From G965115915 sp965115915 (GTDB lineage Bacteria > Pseudomonadota > Gammaproteobacteria > Eutrophobiales > Eutrophobiaceae), in NCBI GenBank assembly GCA_965115915.1, contig OZ220483.1, positions 1,364,001 through 1,428,000 on the forward strand: 64,000 bases of DNA, in the 5' to 3' direction. The position numbers and the translations under genes are program-made. This document shows positions 17,936-26,198 of the stretch, piece by piece. The notes below the pieces were generated by a model. The model did no database searches, was not told the DNA's origin, and saw only the letters and a list, made by a program, of their open reading frames with translations. Each line of letters starts with the position of its first letter. Positions within the stretch are counted from its first letter, which is position 1.

Positions 17936-19342
17936 ATGCCGGAGAAATCCGAACACACCGGACAGGACGCGGCCGAACCCCAGTACAAAGCGGTGCTGGG
18001 GATGGTGCTGGTAAGCGCCTTCGCCGTCCCGATTACCCTGTCGGCCAGCAATGTCGCCCTGCCCCACATTGGCAGGGCACTGCACCTGGATGCCGTGGTC
18101 CTGAGCTGGATACCCATGGCCTACCTGAGCGGCAGCGCGATGTTCGTACTGATATTCGGTCGCCTGGCGGACATGTATGGACGCAAACGCATATTCCTGT
18201 GCGGTACGCTGCTGGTGGTCGCCAGTTCCATCTATGCCGCCAGTGCCAACAGCGGCGGCATACTGCTGCTGGCCCGTTTCCTGCAGGGTATCAGCGTGGC
18301 CATGCTGTATGCCACACAGATGGCGCTGATCAGTGCCGTCGCCCCGCCGCAGCGGCGCGGCCATTTCATCGGCATGGCAACCGCCATGATCTATCTGGGT
18401 CTCAGCATCGGACCATTGCTCGGCGGTTTCGCCACCGATCGGTTTGGCTGGCGTGCGGCGTTTCTGGTACATCTCCCGCTGGCCGTCGCAGTGCTGCTGA
18501 TCGGAATACTGCGAGTATCCGGGGAATGGAAAGCCGCACAGCGCGGCAGCTATGACATTCCCGGCACGCTGCTGTACATGCTGGGCATCGCCAGCTTCAG
18601 TTGCGGTCTGGGTGGGTTACCATCCGTATGGGCCTGGCCACTGCTGTTGGCCGGGCTCGGGTGCGGCATCGGCTTTCTACTGTACGAACACCGTCATGCC
18701 AACCCCCTGCTGGACGTGCGCCTGTTCTTTTCCAACCGCCTGTTCGCGCTGTCCAATATGGCCGCCTGGTTCGTGTATGTATCGATCTATTCAAACGTAG
18801 TGCTGGCAGCCTTGTTCCTGCAGTACCTGCAGGGCCTGTCAGCCACCACGGCGGGTCTGATCATGATGTCACAACCGATCAGCCAGAGTGTGGTATCGCT
18901 ATTCAGCGGGCACCTTTCCGACCGGCTGGCACAGCCACGCACGCTGTGTTCGGTCGGGCTGATACTGTGCAGCAGCGGCCTGCTGCTGCTTGGCCAGACC
19001 GGAGCCGATGAACCGAGCTGGCATATCACGCTGGCACTGATTGTCACCGGCATCGGGGTCGGCCTGTTCACCTCACCCAACAGCAATGCCATCATGGGTT
19101 CAGTGAGCCGACAACACCTGGGGGTCGCCGCGGCCTGCATATCCATCGTGCGTCTGCTCGGCCAGCTTGGCAGTATGGCCGTTGTCACCTGCCTGTTCGC
19201 GCTGCTGCTTGGCAGGGCCGAGATCGGTCCGGCAAATTACCCGGAACTGGAACGGGCCATCCGTATCTGTTATCTGATCGCCGCCAGCCTGTGCGTGCCG
19301 GCGCTGTATTGCTCACTGACGCGCGGAAAAACCGCAATCTGA
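17936..19342 (+). CDS. MFS drug/proton antiporter, DHA2-type
   Basis: 468 residues from ATG 17936 (TTG 17924 is possible). It is strongly hydrophobic, with about fourteen predicted membrane segments. The motif A loop GRLADMYGRKR lies between TM2 and TM3 and GPLLGGFATDRFGWRAAF near TM5, as in EmrB/QacA-type exporters. The N-terminus is cytosolic and hydrophilic. No regulator or membrane-fusion partner is adjacent, so the substrate cannot be inferred. Its stop lies 11 bp from the end of the convergent CoxE-like gene. Confidence 0.85.
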   Translation: MPEKSEHTGQDAAEPQYKAVLGMVLVSAFAVPITLSASNVALPHIGRALHLDAVVLSWIPMAYLSGSAMFVLIFGRLADMYGRKRIFLCGTLLVVASSIYAASANSGGILLLARFLQGISVAMLYATQMALISAVAPPQRRGHFIGMATAMIYLGLSIGPLLGGFATDRFGWRAAFLVHLPLAVAVLLIGILRVSGEWKAAQRGSYDIPGTLLYMLGIASFSCGLGGLPSVWAWPLLLAGLGCGIGFLLYEHRHANPLLDVRLFFSNRLFALSNMAAWFVYVSIYSNVVLAALFLQYLQGLSATTAGLIMMSQPISQSVVSLFSGHLSDRLAQPRTLCSVGLILCSSGLLLLGQTGADEPSWHITLALIVTGIGVGLFTSPNSNAIMGSVSRQHLGVAAACISIVRLLGQLGSMAVVTCLFALLLGRAEIGPANYPELERAIRICYLIAASLCVPALYCSLTRGKTAI

Positions 19343-19353
19343 ACGACCGCGCC

Positions 19354-20502
19354 TTACACAGCGGTGCGTACAATGTAATCTGTGGTCTGGCGCAAGGCTT
19401 CCAGATTGTTGGCGGAAAACATCCGATCGATCCAGGGCGAGGAAAAGAGCAGACTGTCCCTGTCCGGCTGGTAACCGTTACGCCCGATCATCGGATTCAG
19501 CCAGATCAAACGCCGACAGGCACGGCGCAGACCCTTCAACTGTTCCGCCACCTCCTCCGGCCGATTGGTATCAAAACCATCACTGATGATCAGCACTATG
19601 CTGCTGGATGACAATGTCTGGCCCGCATACCTGCGTGCAAACATCGCCAGTGAATCGGCGATACAGGTCCCCCCCATGCCTATCTGGTTCTGCTGTTCCA
19701 GCCGGGTACGCATCGTGGTGAGAGAACGTTCCCGGTATATGGAGCTGACCTTGAACAGCTGGGTATGGAAGGCAAACGCCTCGCTGTCTTCGAAGCAGCG
19801 CACCAAACCGCGTGCAAAACGGAATAGCAGCGGGTTGTTCCAGCTCATCGAGTGCGATACATCATGCAGGATGACCAGGCGCAACGGCAGCATCCGCCAC
19901 TGACGGTAATACAGTCGCGAAGGTTCCCCGCCATGACACAGATTGCGGCGTATCGTCCGACGCAAATCCAGGCATCTGCCCTGGCGCATCACCCGGTATC
20001 GGCGCTGCAGACGATAACGCATCCTTCTGGCCAGTCGTTCCGCCAGCAATTCCACCTGACGCATGGCACGGCGGTCTCCCAGAAAGCGAAAATCCGCCTT
20101 GGAAGCCAGCCGTTGCCTGCCGGAGCCGGCCCTGAGCCGGGCATTGAGCGGATTCGACAACTCAGGTGCCTCCAGACTGCCTCCGCCCATGCCGCTAAGC
20201 CGGTACTGTGCCGTGCCTGCCCGGGTCCTGGCCGACTGCATCGCGGTGTCGGCGCGTACGCGCAGCACGCGATCAGCGACCCAGTAACGTCTGAACAATT
20301 CCGGGAAGCTCTCCCACTCATGCGGCGTATGGCAACTCAGGCTACGCAGAACCCGGTGTGCCTGATCGAAATCCAGCGTCGGCCAACAGGCCATGGCCCG
20401 CATCCCGCAGAGCACCTCGTCCACCCCGGAACAGAAGCCATGCCGGCGCAAAAAGTGGGAAAACCCCACCAGATTCTCAGCCGCCCGCACAGCTTGAATC
20501 AT
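19354..20502 (-). CDS. VWA-domain CoxE-like protein
   Basis: 382 residues. The C-terminal von Willebrand A domain carries the MIDAS motif DVSHSMS (DxSxS) and IVLIISDGFDTN. The N-terminal half, starting VGFSHFLRRHGF, matches the CoxE family. The start overlaps the stop of the upstream MoxR-type ATPase by four bases (ATGA), so the two proteins are probably made together. CoxE/MoxR pairs act as chaperone machines that insert metals or assemble enzyme complexes. The usual carbon monoxide dehydrogenase-type partners are absent, so the client is unknown. Confidence 0.82.
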   Translation of the reverse strand: MIQAVRAAENLVGFSHFLRRHGFCSGVDEVLCGMRAMACWPTLDFDQAHRVLRSLSCHTPHEWESFPELFRRYWVADRVLRVRADTAMQSARTRAGTAQYRLSGMGGGSLEAPELSNPLNARLRAGSGRQRLASKADFRFLGDRRAMRQVELLAERLARRMRYRLQRRYRVMRQGRCLDLRRTIRRNLCHGGEPSRLYYRQWRMLPLRLVILHDVSHSMSWNNPLLFRFARGLVRCFEDSEAFAFHTQLFKVSSIYRERSLTTMRTRLEQQNQIGMGGTCIADSLAMFARRYAGQTLSSSSIVLIISDGFDTNRPEEVAEQLKGLRRACRRLIWLNPMIGRNGYQPDRDSLLFSSPWIDRMFSANNLEALRQTTDYIVRTAV

Positions 20503-21395
20503 GTCGCGGCAGAAGCGGACAGGCTCTCGGCAACCATGCCATCAAGCCGCGCATCATCCAATGCCCGCTGATCGTCCTGGGTCTTCAGCAAACAGCTACG
20601 CATACTCTCCCGTACCAACGGCGAAGCGTTCAGTTCAGCAAGCCCGAGCCCGAGCAGCGCCTGGGCCCAGTCCAGTGTCTCGGCGATACCCGGGCACTTG
20701 GCCAGATCCAGCGCACGCACCCGGTGTACGAACTGTACCACCTGAACCGCCAGCATGCGGTCCAATCCCGGCAGACGGGCATGGATAATCTCCAGCTCCC
20801 GCTTCGGTTCCGGGTAATCCATGTGATGATACAAACACCGGCGCCTGAGCGCATCACTCAGTTCCCGGCTGGCGTTGGAAGTCAGTATCACCAGTGGCGT
20901 GACCCTGGCCCGCAGAGTGCCTATCTCAGGGATGGTAATCTGGAAATCCGACAGCAATTCGAGCAGGTAGGCCTCAAAAGCCTCATCGGCACGATCGATC
21001 TCATCGATCAGTAAAACGCTCGGAGATTCCTGACGTATGGCCTGTAGCAGCGGGCGTTCCAGCAGAAACTCTTCGCTGAAGATATCCGCCTGCCAGCCCC
21101 GGCCGTCACCGGACCCCTCCCATTGCTTGATACTCAGGAGCTGGCGTGCATAGTTCCATTCGTACATGGCCGCATTGCTGTCCAACCCCTCATAGCACTG
21201 CAGGCGAATAAGCGTACACTGCCGGATCTGTGCCAACGCACGGGCCAGTTCCGTCTTGCCAGTGCCCGCCTCGCCCTCCACCAACAGCGGGCGCTGCAGT
21301 TTTTGCATCAGTGCAACAGCGGTCAACAGGCCCGCGTCAGCGATATAAGCGATTTCGACGCAACGTCGTTCCAGCTCGGTAAGCAGTTCATGCAT
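20499..21395 (-). CDS. MoxR-family AAA+ ATPase (CoxD-like)
   Basis: 298 residues. Walker A is GEAGTGKTELARALA and Walker B SVLLIDEIDRADEAFEAYLLE, with the sensor-1 stretch PLVILTSNASRELSDALRRR. The arginine-rich RRRCLYHHMDYPEP is typical of MoxR proteins. It is a cytosolic ATPase that forms a ring and works with VWA proteins. It is coupled to the CoxE-like gene and preceded by a short gap from the lipoprotein gene, which reads in the same direction and may share the transcript. Confidence 0.87.
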   Translation of the reverse strand: MHELLTELERRCVEIAYIADAGLLTAVALMQKLQRPLLVEGEAGTGKTELARALAQIRQCTLIRLQCYEGLDSNAAMYEWNYARQLLSIKQWEGSGDGRGWQADIFSEEFLLERPLLQAIRQESPSVLLIDEIDRADEAFEAYLLELLSDFQITIPEIGTLRARVTPLVILTSNASRELSDALRRRCLYHHMDYPEPKRELEIIHARLPGLDRMLAVQVVQFVHRVRALDLAKCPGIAETLDWAQALLGLGLAELNASPLVRESMRSCLLKTQDDQRALDDARLDGMVAESLSASAAT

Positions 21396-21431
21396 TAGTC
21401 AAGGGACGCGCATGCCGGCTATCAGCAACGC

Positions 21432-21929
21432 CTATTGTTGCGTAACAAACTGCTTTCTGAAACTCAACAGAAACGGCTCGTTCAGACCAGCCGGGGTAAC
21501 ATCAATATCAAACACCAGCGTCTCGCCATGACCCACCGGTACCTCGCCGATATAGTAGATGCCCTCCACACCATCACGGAACTCGCGGATATCGATGCCC
21601 TTGACCTGGTTACTCAGGTTCTTTGCCACCACCTGGACCGTGGCCAAAACCGCTTCCGTACCCTGTTCCAAACGCCGGTGGACAGACACGTTGAGCATGA
21701 CCCGGTTACTGCTGCGGGAGAGCCCGTAGTCTTTTGCGACATCCTGTGGCAACAAATCGGTGGTAAGGGCGTTCACATACACCACGTGGGTGCCGAAATC
21801 GTGGGAATACTGGTCCTGCCCCAAAGTGATACGCCCTCCCGCCGTGCCAGAAGACGGCCCCGACCCTCCGTCACACGCGGCCAACGACAACAGCAGCGAC
21901 ACCAACAGCGTATTGCGTAGACTTTTCAT
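21432..21929 (-). CDS. DUF4426-type lipoprotein
   Basis: 165 residues. ATG 21929 was chosen over GTG 21938 because AGGTAAG sits at ribosome-site distance. A classic lipoprotein signal is present (SLLLSLAAC, lipobox L-A-A-C), followed by a glycine/serine linker. The mature domain (YSHDFGTHVVYVNALTTDLL, then LNVSVHRR) resembles DUF4426 proteins of gammaproteobacteria, whose function is unknown. It is probably anchored to the periplasmic face of the outer membrane. Confidence 0.75.
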   Translation of the reverse strand: MKSLRNTLLVSLLLSLAACDGGSGPSSGTAGGRITLGQDQYSHDFGTHVVYVNALTTDLLPQDVAKDYGLSRSSNRVMLNVSVHRRLEQGTEAVLATVQVVAKNLSNQVKGIDIREFRDGVEGIYYIGEVPVGHGETLVFDIDVTPAGLNEPFLLSFRKQFVTQQ

Positions 21930-22175
21930 TGCTCTCACTTACCTGAAATACCCGCAGCCCTGGCAGTGATAGCAGAAGCCAGCATCCCAACCATAACGCA
22001 TTAACGCATTGCCGCAGGGGTCGACTGCTCCCACCTCGTTCAACCAGCGACTGTCATTGTAATCCTCCCCCGCACATCAGGCAAGGGCAACGGCACATTG
22101 CTGCAACAACAGCAGACGCAAGACACCGCCGGTCCGTTATCTTAATCCACCGTGCGGGCGAGCACCGGGCATGCC

Positions 22176-23090
22176 TCAGTCCTCCTCTCCTGCCAAACCC
22201 ATCTTCTCCAGTATGCCCTGCAACTCATCCAGGGAATGGTACTGGATATGTATGCTGCCCCTGCCACCACGACTATTGCGCACCACAACCGGTGCACCCA
22301 GGTACGTACCGAGCCGGGTCTGCAAACGACCGATGTTGGGGTCCGTCCGTCCACCCCGCTTGCCCTGCTTCGGGCCAGATCCGCCCTCGCGTTGCGCCAG
22401 CAACGATTTGACCAGTGCCTCCGTGGCCCGCACGGTCAGTCCGCCAGAGCACACCTTGTGGGCAGCCTGGACCTGCAGCTCGCCCGGCAACGCGAGCAGG
22501 GCACGGGCATGTCCCATCTCCAGCCGACCCTGCTCCAACAAGGTCTTGAGTTCCGGTCGCAACGACAGCAGGCGCAAAAGATTACTCACGACCGAACGCG
22601 AACAACCCATCAGTCCGGCTATCTGTTCGTGGGTCATGCAAAACTCCTGACTCAGACGCGCCATCCCCTGCGCCTGCTCCAATGGGTTCAGGTCTTCACG
22701 CTGCATGTTCTCAACCAATGCGATACACATCGCGGCCTGCTCATCCATCTCTCTCAGCACTACCGGCACCGTATGCAAACCCGCACGTTGCGCTGCCCGC
22801 CAGCGGCGCTCTCCGGCGACAATCTCATACTCCCCACCGGCAACACAACGCACTATGATCGGCTGTACCACACCGTGCTCACGGATGGAGGCGGCCAACT
22901 CCTGCAGACTGTCCTCCGAAAAATGCGTGCGTGGCTGATATCTGCCGCGCCGGATCCGCTCAATCGCCAGCTCCGCAGGCGCTCCTTCCCCCTGTACAGT
23001 GGCGGTAGCCATCTGGCCGACCGTATCGGGGATATCCAGCAACGCGTCCAGACCACGCCCCAGACCGCGCCGTTTGCCCGTCTTCGCCAT
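22176..23090 (-). CDS. parB: Chromosome-partitioning protein ParB
   Basis: 304 residues. The N-terminal KRRGLGRGLDALL is the ParA-interacting stretch. GEYEIVAGERRWRAA is the CTP-binding GERRxRA box, VENMQREDLNPLEQA follows, and a helix-turn-helix lies at MTHEQIAGLMGCSRSVVSN. The C-terminal dimerisation region is present. ParB binds parS and spreads to organise the origin region. It lies 2 bp after parA in the same operon. I did not find a consensus parS palindrome near it. Confidence 0.95.
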   Translation of the reverse strand: MAKTGKRRGLGRGLDALLDIPDTVGQMATATVQGEGAPAELAIERIRRGRYQPRTHFSEDSLQELAASIREHGVVQPIIVRCVAGGEYEIVAGERRWRAAQRAGLHTVPVVLREMDEQAAMCIALVENMQREDLNPLEQAQGMARLSQEFCMTHEQIAGLMGCSRSVVSNLLRLLSLRPELKTLLEQGRLEMGHARALLALPGELQVQAAHKVCSGGLTVRATEALVKSLLAQREGGSGPKQGKRGGRTDPNIGRLQTRLGTYLGAPVVVRNSRGGRGSIHIQYHSLDELQGILEKMGLAGEED

Positions 23091-23092
23091 AC

Positions 23093-23881
23093 TCAGTGCC
23101 GCGCCTCGGCCACACTATCACCCTGGCGGCGCAGCATCTCCCCGGCAAGGGTAATGTACGCGATCGCGCCCGGAGATTTGCTGTCGTATTGCAGTGCGGC
23201 CAGACCGTGGCTGGGGGCCTCGGCCAGTCGCACGTTACGCGGGATTATCGTGCGATAGACCTGGTCACCGAAGTGTTTCAACAGTTGTCCGGAGACCTCG
23301 ATGGACAGGTTGTTGCGCCCATCATACATCGTGCGCAGCAGGCCCTCGATACGCAACTGCGGGTTCAGGTAGTGGCGGATCTTGTCTATCGTGCCGAGCA
23401 ATGAGGACAAACCCTCCAAGGCATAGTATTCACACTGCATCGGGATCATCACCGAATGACAGGCCACCAGGGCATTGACTGTCAGCATGTTCAGGGACGG
23501 GGGACAATCGATGAATATGTAGTCATAGTCCTGCTGTGCCGGTTTCAGTGCCTCCTGCAGCCGCAGTTCGCGCCCTATCTCCTCAAGCAGGCTGACCTCG
23601 GCCCCGGTCAAATCGGCATTGGCCGGTACCAGATCATACGCCGGTCCGGGCGCGTTGATGCACACCTCGGGGAACGCCTTTTCACCAAGCAACAGATCAC
23701 ACGCAGAGCTCCGCAGTTCCTGCTTGTTCACACCGCTGCCCATCGTGGCGTTACCCTGTGGGTCCAGATCGACCAGCAACACACGGCGGTTGGCCGCCGC
23801 CAGCGAGGCGGCCAGATTGACACTGGTCGTGGTCTTGCCAACCCCGCCCTTCTGGTTGGCAATGGCAATGATCTTCAGCAT
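23093..23881 (-). CDS. parA: Chromosome-partitioning ATPase ParA (Soj)
   Basis: 262 residues from ATG 23881, preceded by GGAGAGA at ribosome-site distance. The deviant Walker A is IANQKGGVGKTTTSVNLA and Walker B YIFIDCPPSLNML. Length is typical for chromosomal Soj-type ParA, which lacks the N-terminal HTH of plasmid ParAs. It partners with the following parB and moves the origin region. It lies next to a stretch with DnaA boxes, consistent with a near-origin location. Confidence 0.95.
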   Translation of the reverse strand: MLKIIAIANQKGGVGKTTTSVNLAASLAAANRRVLLVDLDPQGNATMGSGVNKQELRSSACDLLLGEKAFPEVCINAPGPAYDLVPANADLTGAEVSLLEEIGRELRLQEALKPAQQDYDYIFIDCPPSLNMLTVNALVACHSVMIPMQCEYYALEGLSSLLGTIDKIRHYLNPQLRIEGLLRTMYDGRNNLSIEVSGQLLKHFGDQVYRTIIPRNVRLAEAPSHGLAALQYDSKSPGAIAYITLAGEMLRRQGDSVAEARH

Positions 23882-24660
23882 GGTATCTCTCCAGTACGCG
23901 CCCCCGGCAGGCCGACACAACCCACCGAGGGAGATTCTATCAGGTCTGCACAGCCGATTTGGCCCCATTGCATATTTGGGGGACGCAGCGGCGGCAAACA
24001 GCGCGTCCGGACCCGGACAGACATCACCTCAATCCATAAATTGCCCAGTCAAGCATTTACCAAAATCGGAAGTTACAAGTTATTCACATATTCTGTGCAT
24101 AACTCTGTGGATAAAAACAACGCGGCACAGGAAAACACCCTGCTTCCGTGGTGTTTGTCCATCACCGATCAAGTTTTAGACATTCTATTTTTTCCATTGT
24201 AAAACAATTGCTTATTTATCGTTTCAAGATTTCTACTAGGCTGTTTGTCGCAAATCTTCACCGGAAAGGAGTAATTCTGTGTAATTGTTAATAAAATCCG
24301 ATCGCCCCGCCGGATTTGGTGCGTTTACCACCATCCCGCCGCATTCCCCGGCGACAAAAAAAACTCCCCGCGCATGAACAAATGGCAAGTTTCACGCTCT
24401 AACCTGTATCTGATCCCGTCTTCCCTCCTTGGCGGGTCAGATTCCCGGCGGTCCCTCAGCCGGGACGGCTCCGGTATCTCTCCCCTTCGTTTGAATGCCG
24501 GAGCCACTTTCTATTTTCTCAGGGGCCCGACCAACCGGTTTGGGCATGCCCGGGTTGCCAAAAACGCCGCATCACGGACGCCATACACGCTGTCCGGACA
24601 GGATGCACAGTAGTCAAACCCGACAATTTGGTGTAAGGGATGGGTTCGGAGAGCCACTAA
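23882..24660. other. 779 bp intergenic region containing an oriC-like segment
   Basis: No convincing gene. The middle part (24040-24300) is AT-richer than the surroundings and carries DnaA boxes. The right part (24340-24610) has short open frames on both strands without recognisable features. Confidence 0.6.
24040..24300. other. Probable chromosomal replication origin (oriC-like)
   Basis: Three DnaA-type 9-mers lie within 35 bp. TTATTCACA is at 24080-24088 (plus strand). The reverse complement of TTATGCACA is at 24094-24102 and that of the consensus TTATCCACA at 24106-24114. An AT-rich stretch follows (about 24170-24300, with CTTATTTATCG and TTAATAAAAT). The position beside parAB and near engB/cytochrome c4, which are close to the origin in pseudomonads, supports the call. 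DnaA, RpmH and RsmG genes are not in the window. Confidence 0.55.
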
Positions 24661-25341
24661 TCACCCAGGGTCAACCCCGGCCTCGCCCCTCGCGTTCGCA
24701 CACCCAGGCCGCCTTTCCGGCCAGGCATCGGGGTAGAGCCAGCCGCAGGATACCTGGCGCAACTCGGCTACCCCGGTACCCTTGCTCGCCGAGAACAGTT
24801 GCACCGAGACCTGATCAGCCTGCAATCCGCGGGACACCTCGCGCAATACGCAAAGCCCCGCACTACGCGAGAGCTTGTCCGCCTTGTTGAGCACGACGTG
24901 GAGCGGAAACCCGCGCACCAACTCCAGCAAGCACGCATCCTGTTCCCGCAGCGTATGCCGGACATCCATGACCAGCACGACGCCACGCAGCGAGGCGCGC
25001 CCGGCAAAATAGCCCTGCAACATGTCCCCCCATTGATGCCGCAGCGCCCGACTGACCCGGGCAAAACCGTAACCCGGGGTATCCACCAGGCGCCGCTCAT
25101 GCGCATCCACAAACACATTCAAACCACGTGTGCGCCCCGGCGTCCTGCTGCTGCGGGCAAGCCCGCGCCTTGCTGTCAACGCATTGATTACACTGGATTT
25201 ACCCGAGTTGGAACGCCCGACAAAGGCGATCTCATGCAGACGATCGGCGGGCAAGCCGCCGAGGGAAACCGCCTGCCTGAGAAAACGGAAACTACGATAC
25301 CAGTCTGCCTCAGGGCAGGCTTGCGGGTCGGAACGGCGCAT
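24661..25341 (-). CDS. engB: Ribosome biogenesis GTPase EngB (YihA/YsxC)
   Basis: 226 residues. GTPase motifs are in order: G1 GRSNSGKSSVINAL, G2 region TPGRTRGLNVF, G3 DTPGYGFA, G4 NKADKLS and G5 SASKG. EngB assists 50S ribosomal subunit assembly in the cytosol. The C-terminal ~20 residues after SCGWLYPDAWPERR look non-conserved. It is divergent from the cytochrome c4 gene, an arrangement seen in other gammaproteobacteria. Confidence 0.93.
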   Translation of the reverse strand: MRRSDPQACPEADWYRSFRFLRQAVSLGGLPADRLHEIAFVGRSNSGKSSVINALTARRGLARSSRTPGRTRGLNVFVDAHERRLVDTPGYGFARVSRALRHQWGDMLQGYFAGRASLRGVVLVMDVRHTLREQDACLLELVRGFPLHVVLNKADKLSRSAGLCVLREVSRGLQADQVSVQLFSASKGTGVAELRQVSCGWLYPDAWPERRPGCANARGEAGVDPG

Positions 25342-25437
25342 CGGTACACATTGGCTCGGCTTTGGTCTGGCAGCGCATTTCGTTTACAATGGCAACCCCG
25401 TTGCCAGCCACAAAATGCACTACCGACAGAAAATACC

Positions 25438-26109
25438 ATGAAACCGTATTCCAGGGGCCTTTTTTCGTATCCACGCCAGGCGGGGTCGCGGCGACGGTGG
25501 CGGGTGCTATATGCCTGCCTGCTCCTGCCCGCCCTGCACTGCAACCTGCCAGCGGTCGCGGCCGGCGACCCAGCGCGTGGCAAGGAACTCTCCGGCACCT
25601 GTGTCGCCTGTCATGGCACCGACGGCAACAGCAGCAATCCCATCTGGCCGAAGCTCGCCGGGCAACACGCGGACTATATCATCAAACAGTTGCAGGACAT
25701 GAAGGCCGGGCGACTGCAGAATCCACAGATGGCCGGCCTGGTGGCACAGTTGGACGAACAGGACATGGCAGACCTCGCCGCCTGGTACGCCAGCCAGACC
25801 ATCAGCCGGGGACAGGCAAAGCCGGAGATGGTGGCCCTGGGCGAACGCCTGTTCCGTGCGGGCGACTCGGCCAATGGCATACCCGCCTGCATGAGTTGCC
25901 ACAATCCCAGTGGCAGTGGCAACCCCTATGCCAACTATCCGGCGCTGGCCGGACAACATGCCGAGTACACCGCCCTGCAACTGAAAAACTTCAAACAGGA
26001 AATACGCCACAACGACGAGAACGCAGTGATGCGCCATATTGCCGCACGTATGACCAACGCCCAGATCGAGGCCGTTTCGGAGTACCTGCAAGGATTGCAC
26101 TGGCCCTGA
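25438..26109 (+). CDS. Diheme cytochrome c4
   Basis: 223 residues. Tat-like or Sec signal sequence (RRRWRVLYACLLLPALHC), then two cytochrome c domains, each with one heme-binding site: GTCVACHGTDGNS and PACMSCHNPSGSG. Downstream methionines supply axial ligands (MAGLVAQLDEQDM, MRHIAARM). Cytochrome c4 is a periplasmic electron carrier to terminal oxidases. It is followed by resB, a cytochrome c maturation gene, in the same orientation. Confidence 0.92.
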   Translation: MKPYSRGLFSYPRQAGSRRRWRVLYACLLLPALHCNLPAVAAGDPARGKELSGTCVACHGTDGNSSNPIWPKLAGQHADYIIKQLQDMKAGRLQNPQMAGLVAQLDEQDMADLAAWYASQTISRGQAKPEMVALGERLFRAGDSANGIPACMSCHNPSGSGNPYANYPALAGQHAEYTALQLKNFKQEIRHNDENAVMRHIAARMTNAQIEAVSEYLQGLHWP

Positions 26110-26198
26110 TTGGCCCTGATTTTCCCCCGCGGGGCCAGAACCAACGCACACGCATGTGTGCCCGGACACGGTAGCAGCGCCGCGCTGCCCCAATCCCG

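Noticed and set aside
24374..24613. A 79-codon open frame right of the oriC-like region
   Set aside because: No conserved features and a competing open frame on the opposite strand; not enough to call a gene.
23882..24660. A possible parS site near parAB
   Set aside because: A fragment GTTTCACG occurs at 24388-24395 but the other half of the TGTTTCACGTGAAACA palindrome is missing.
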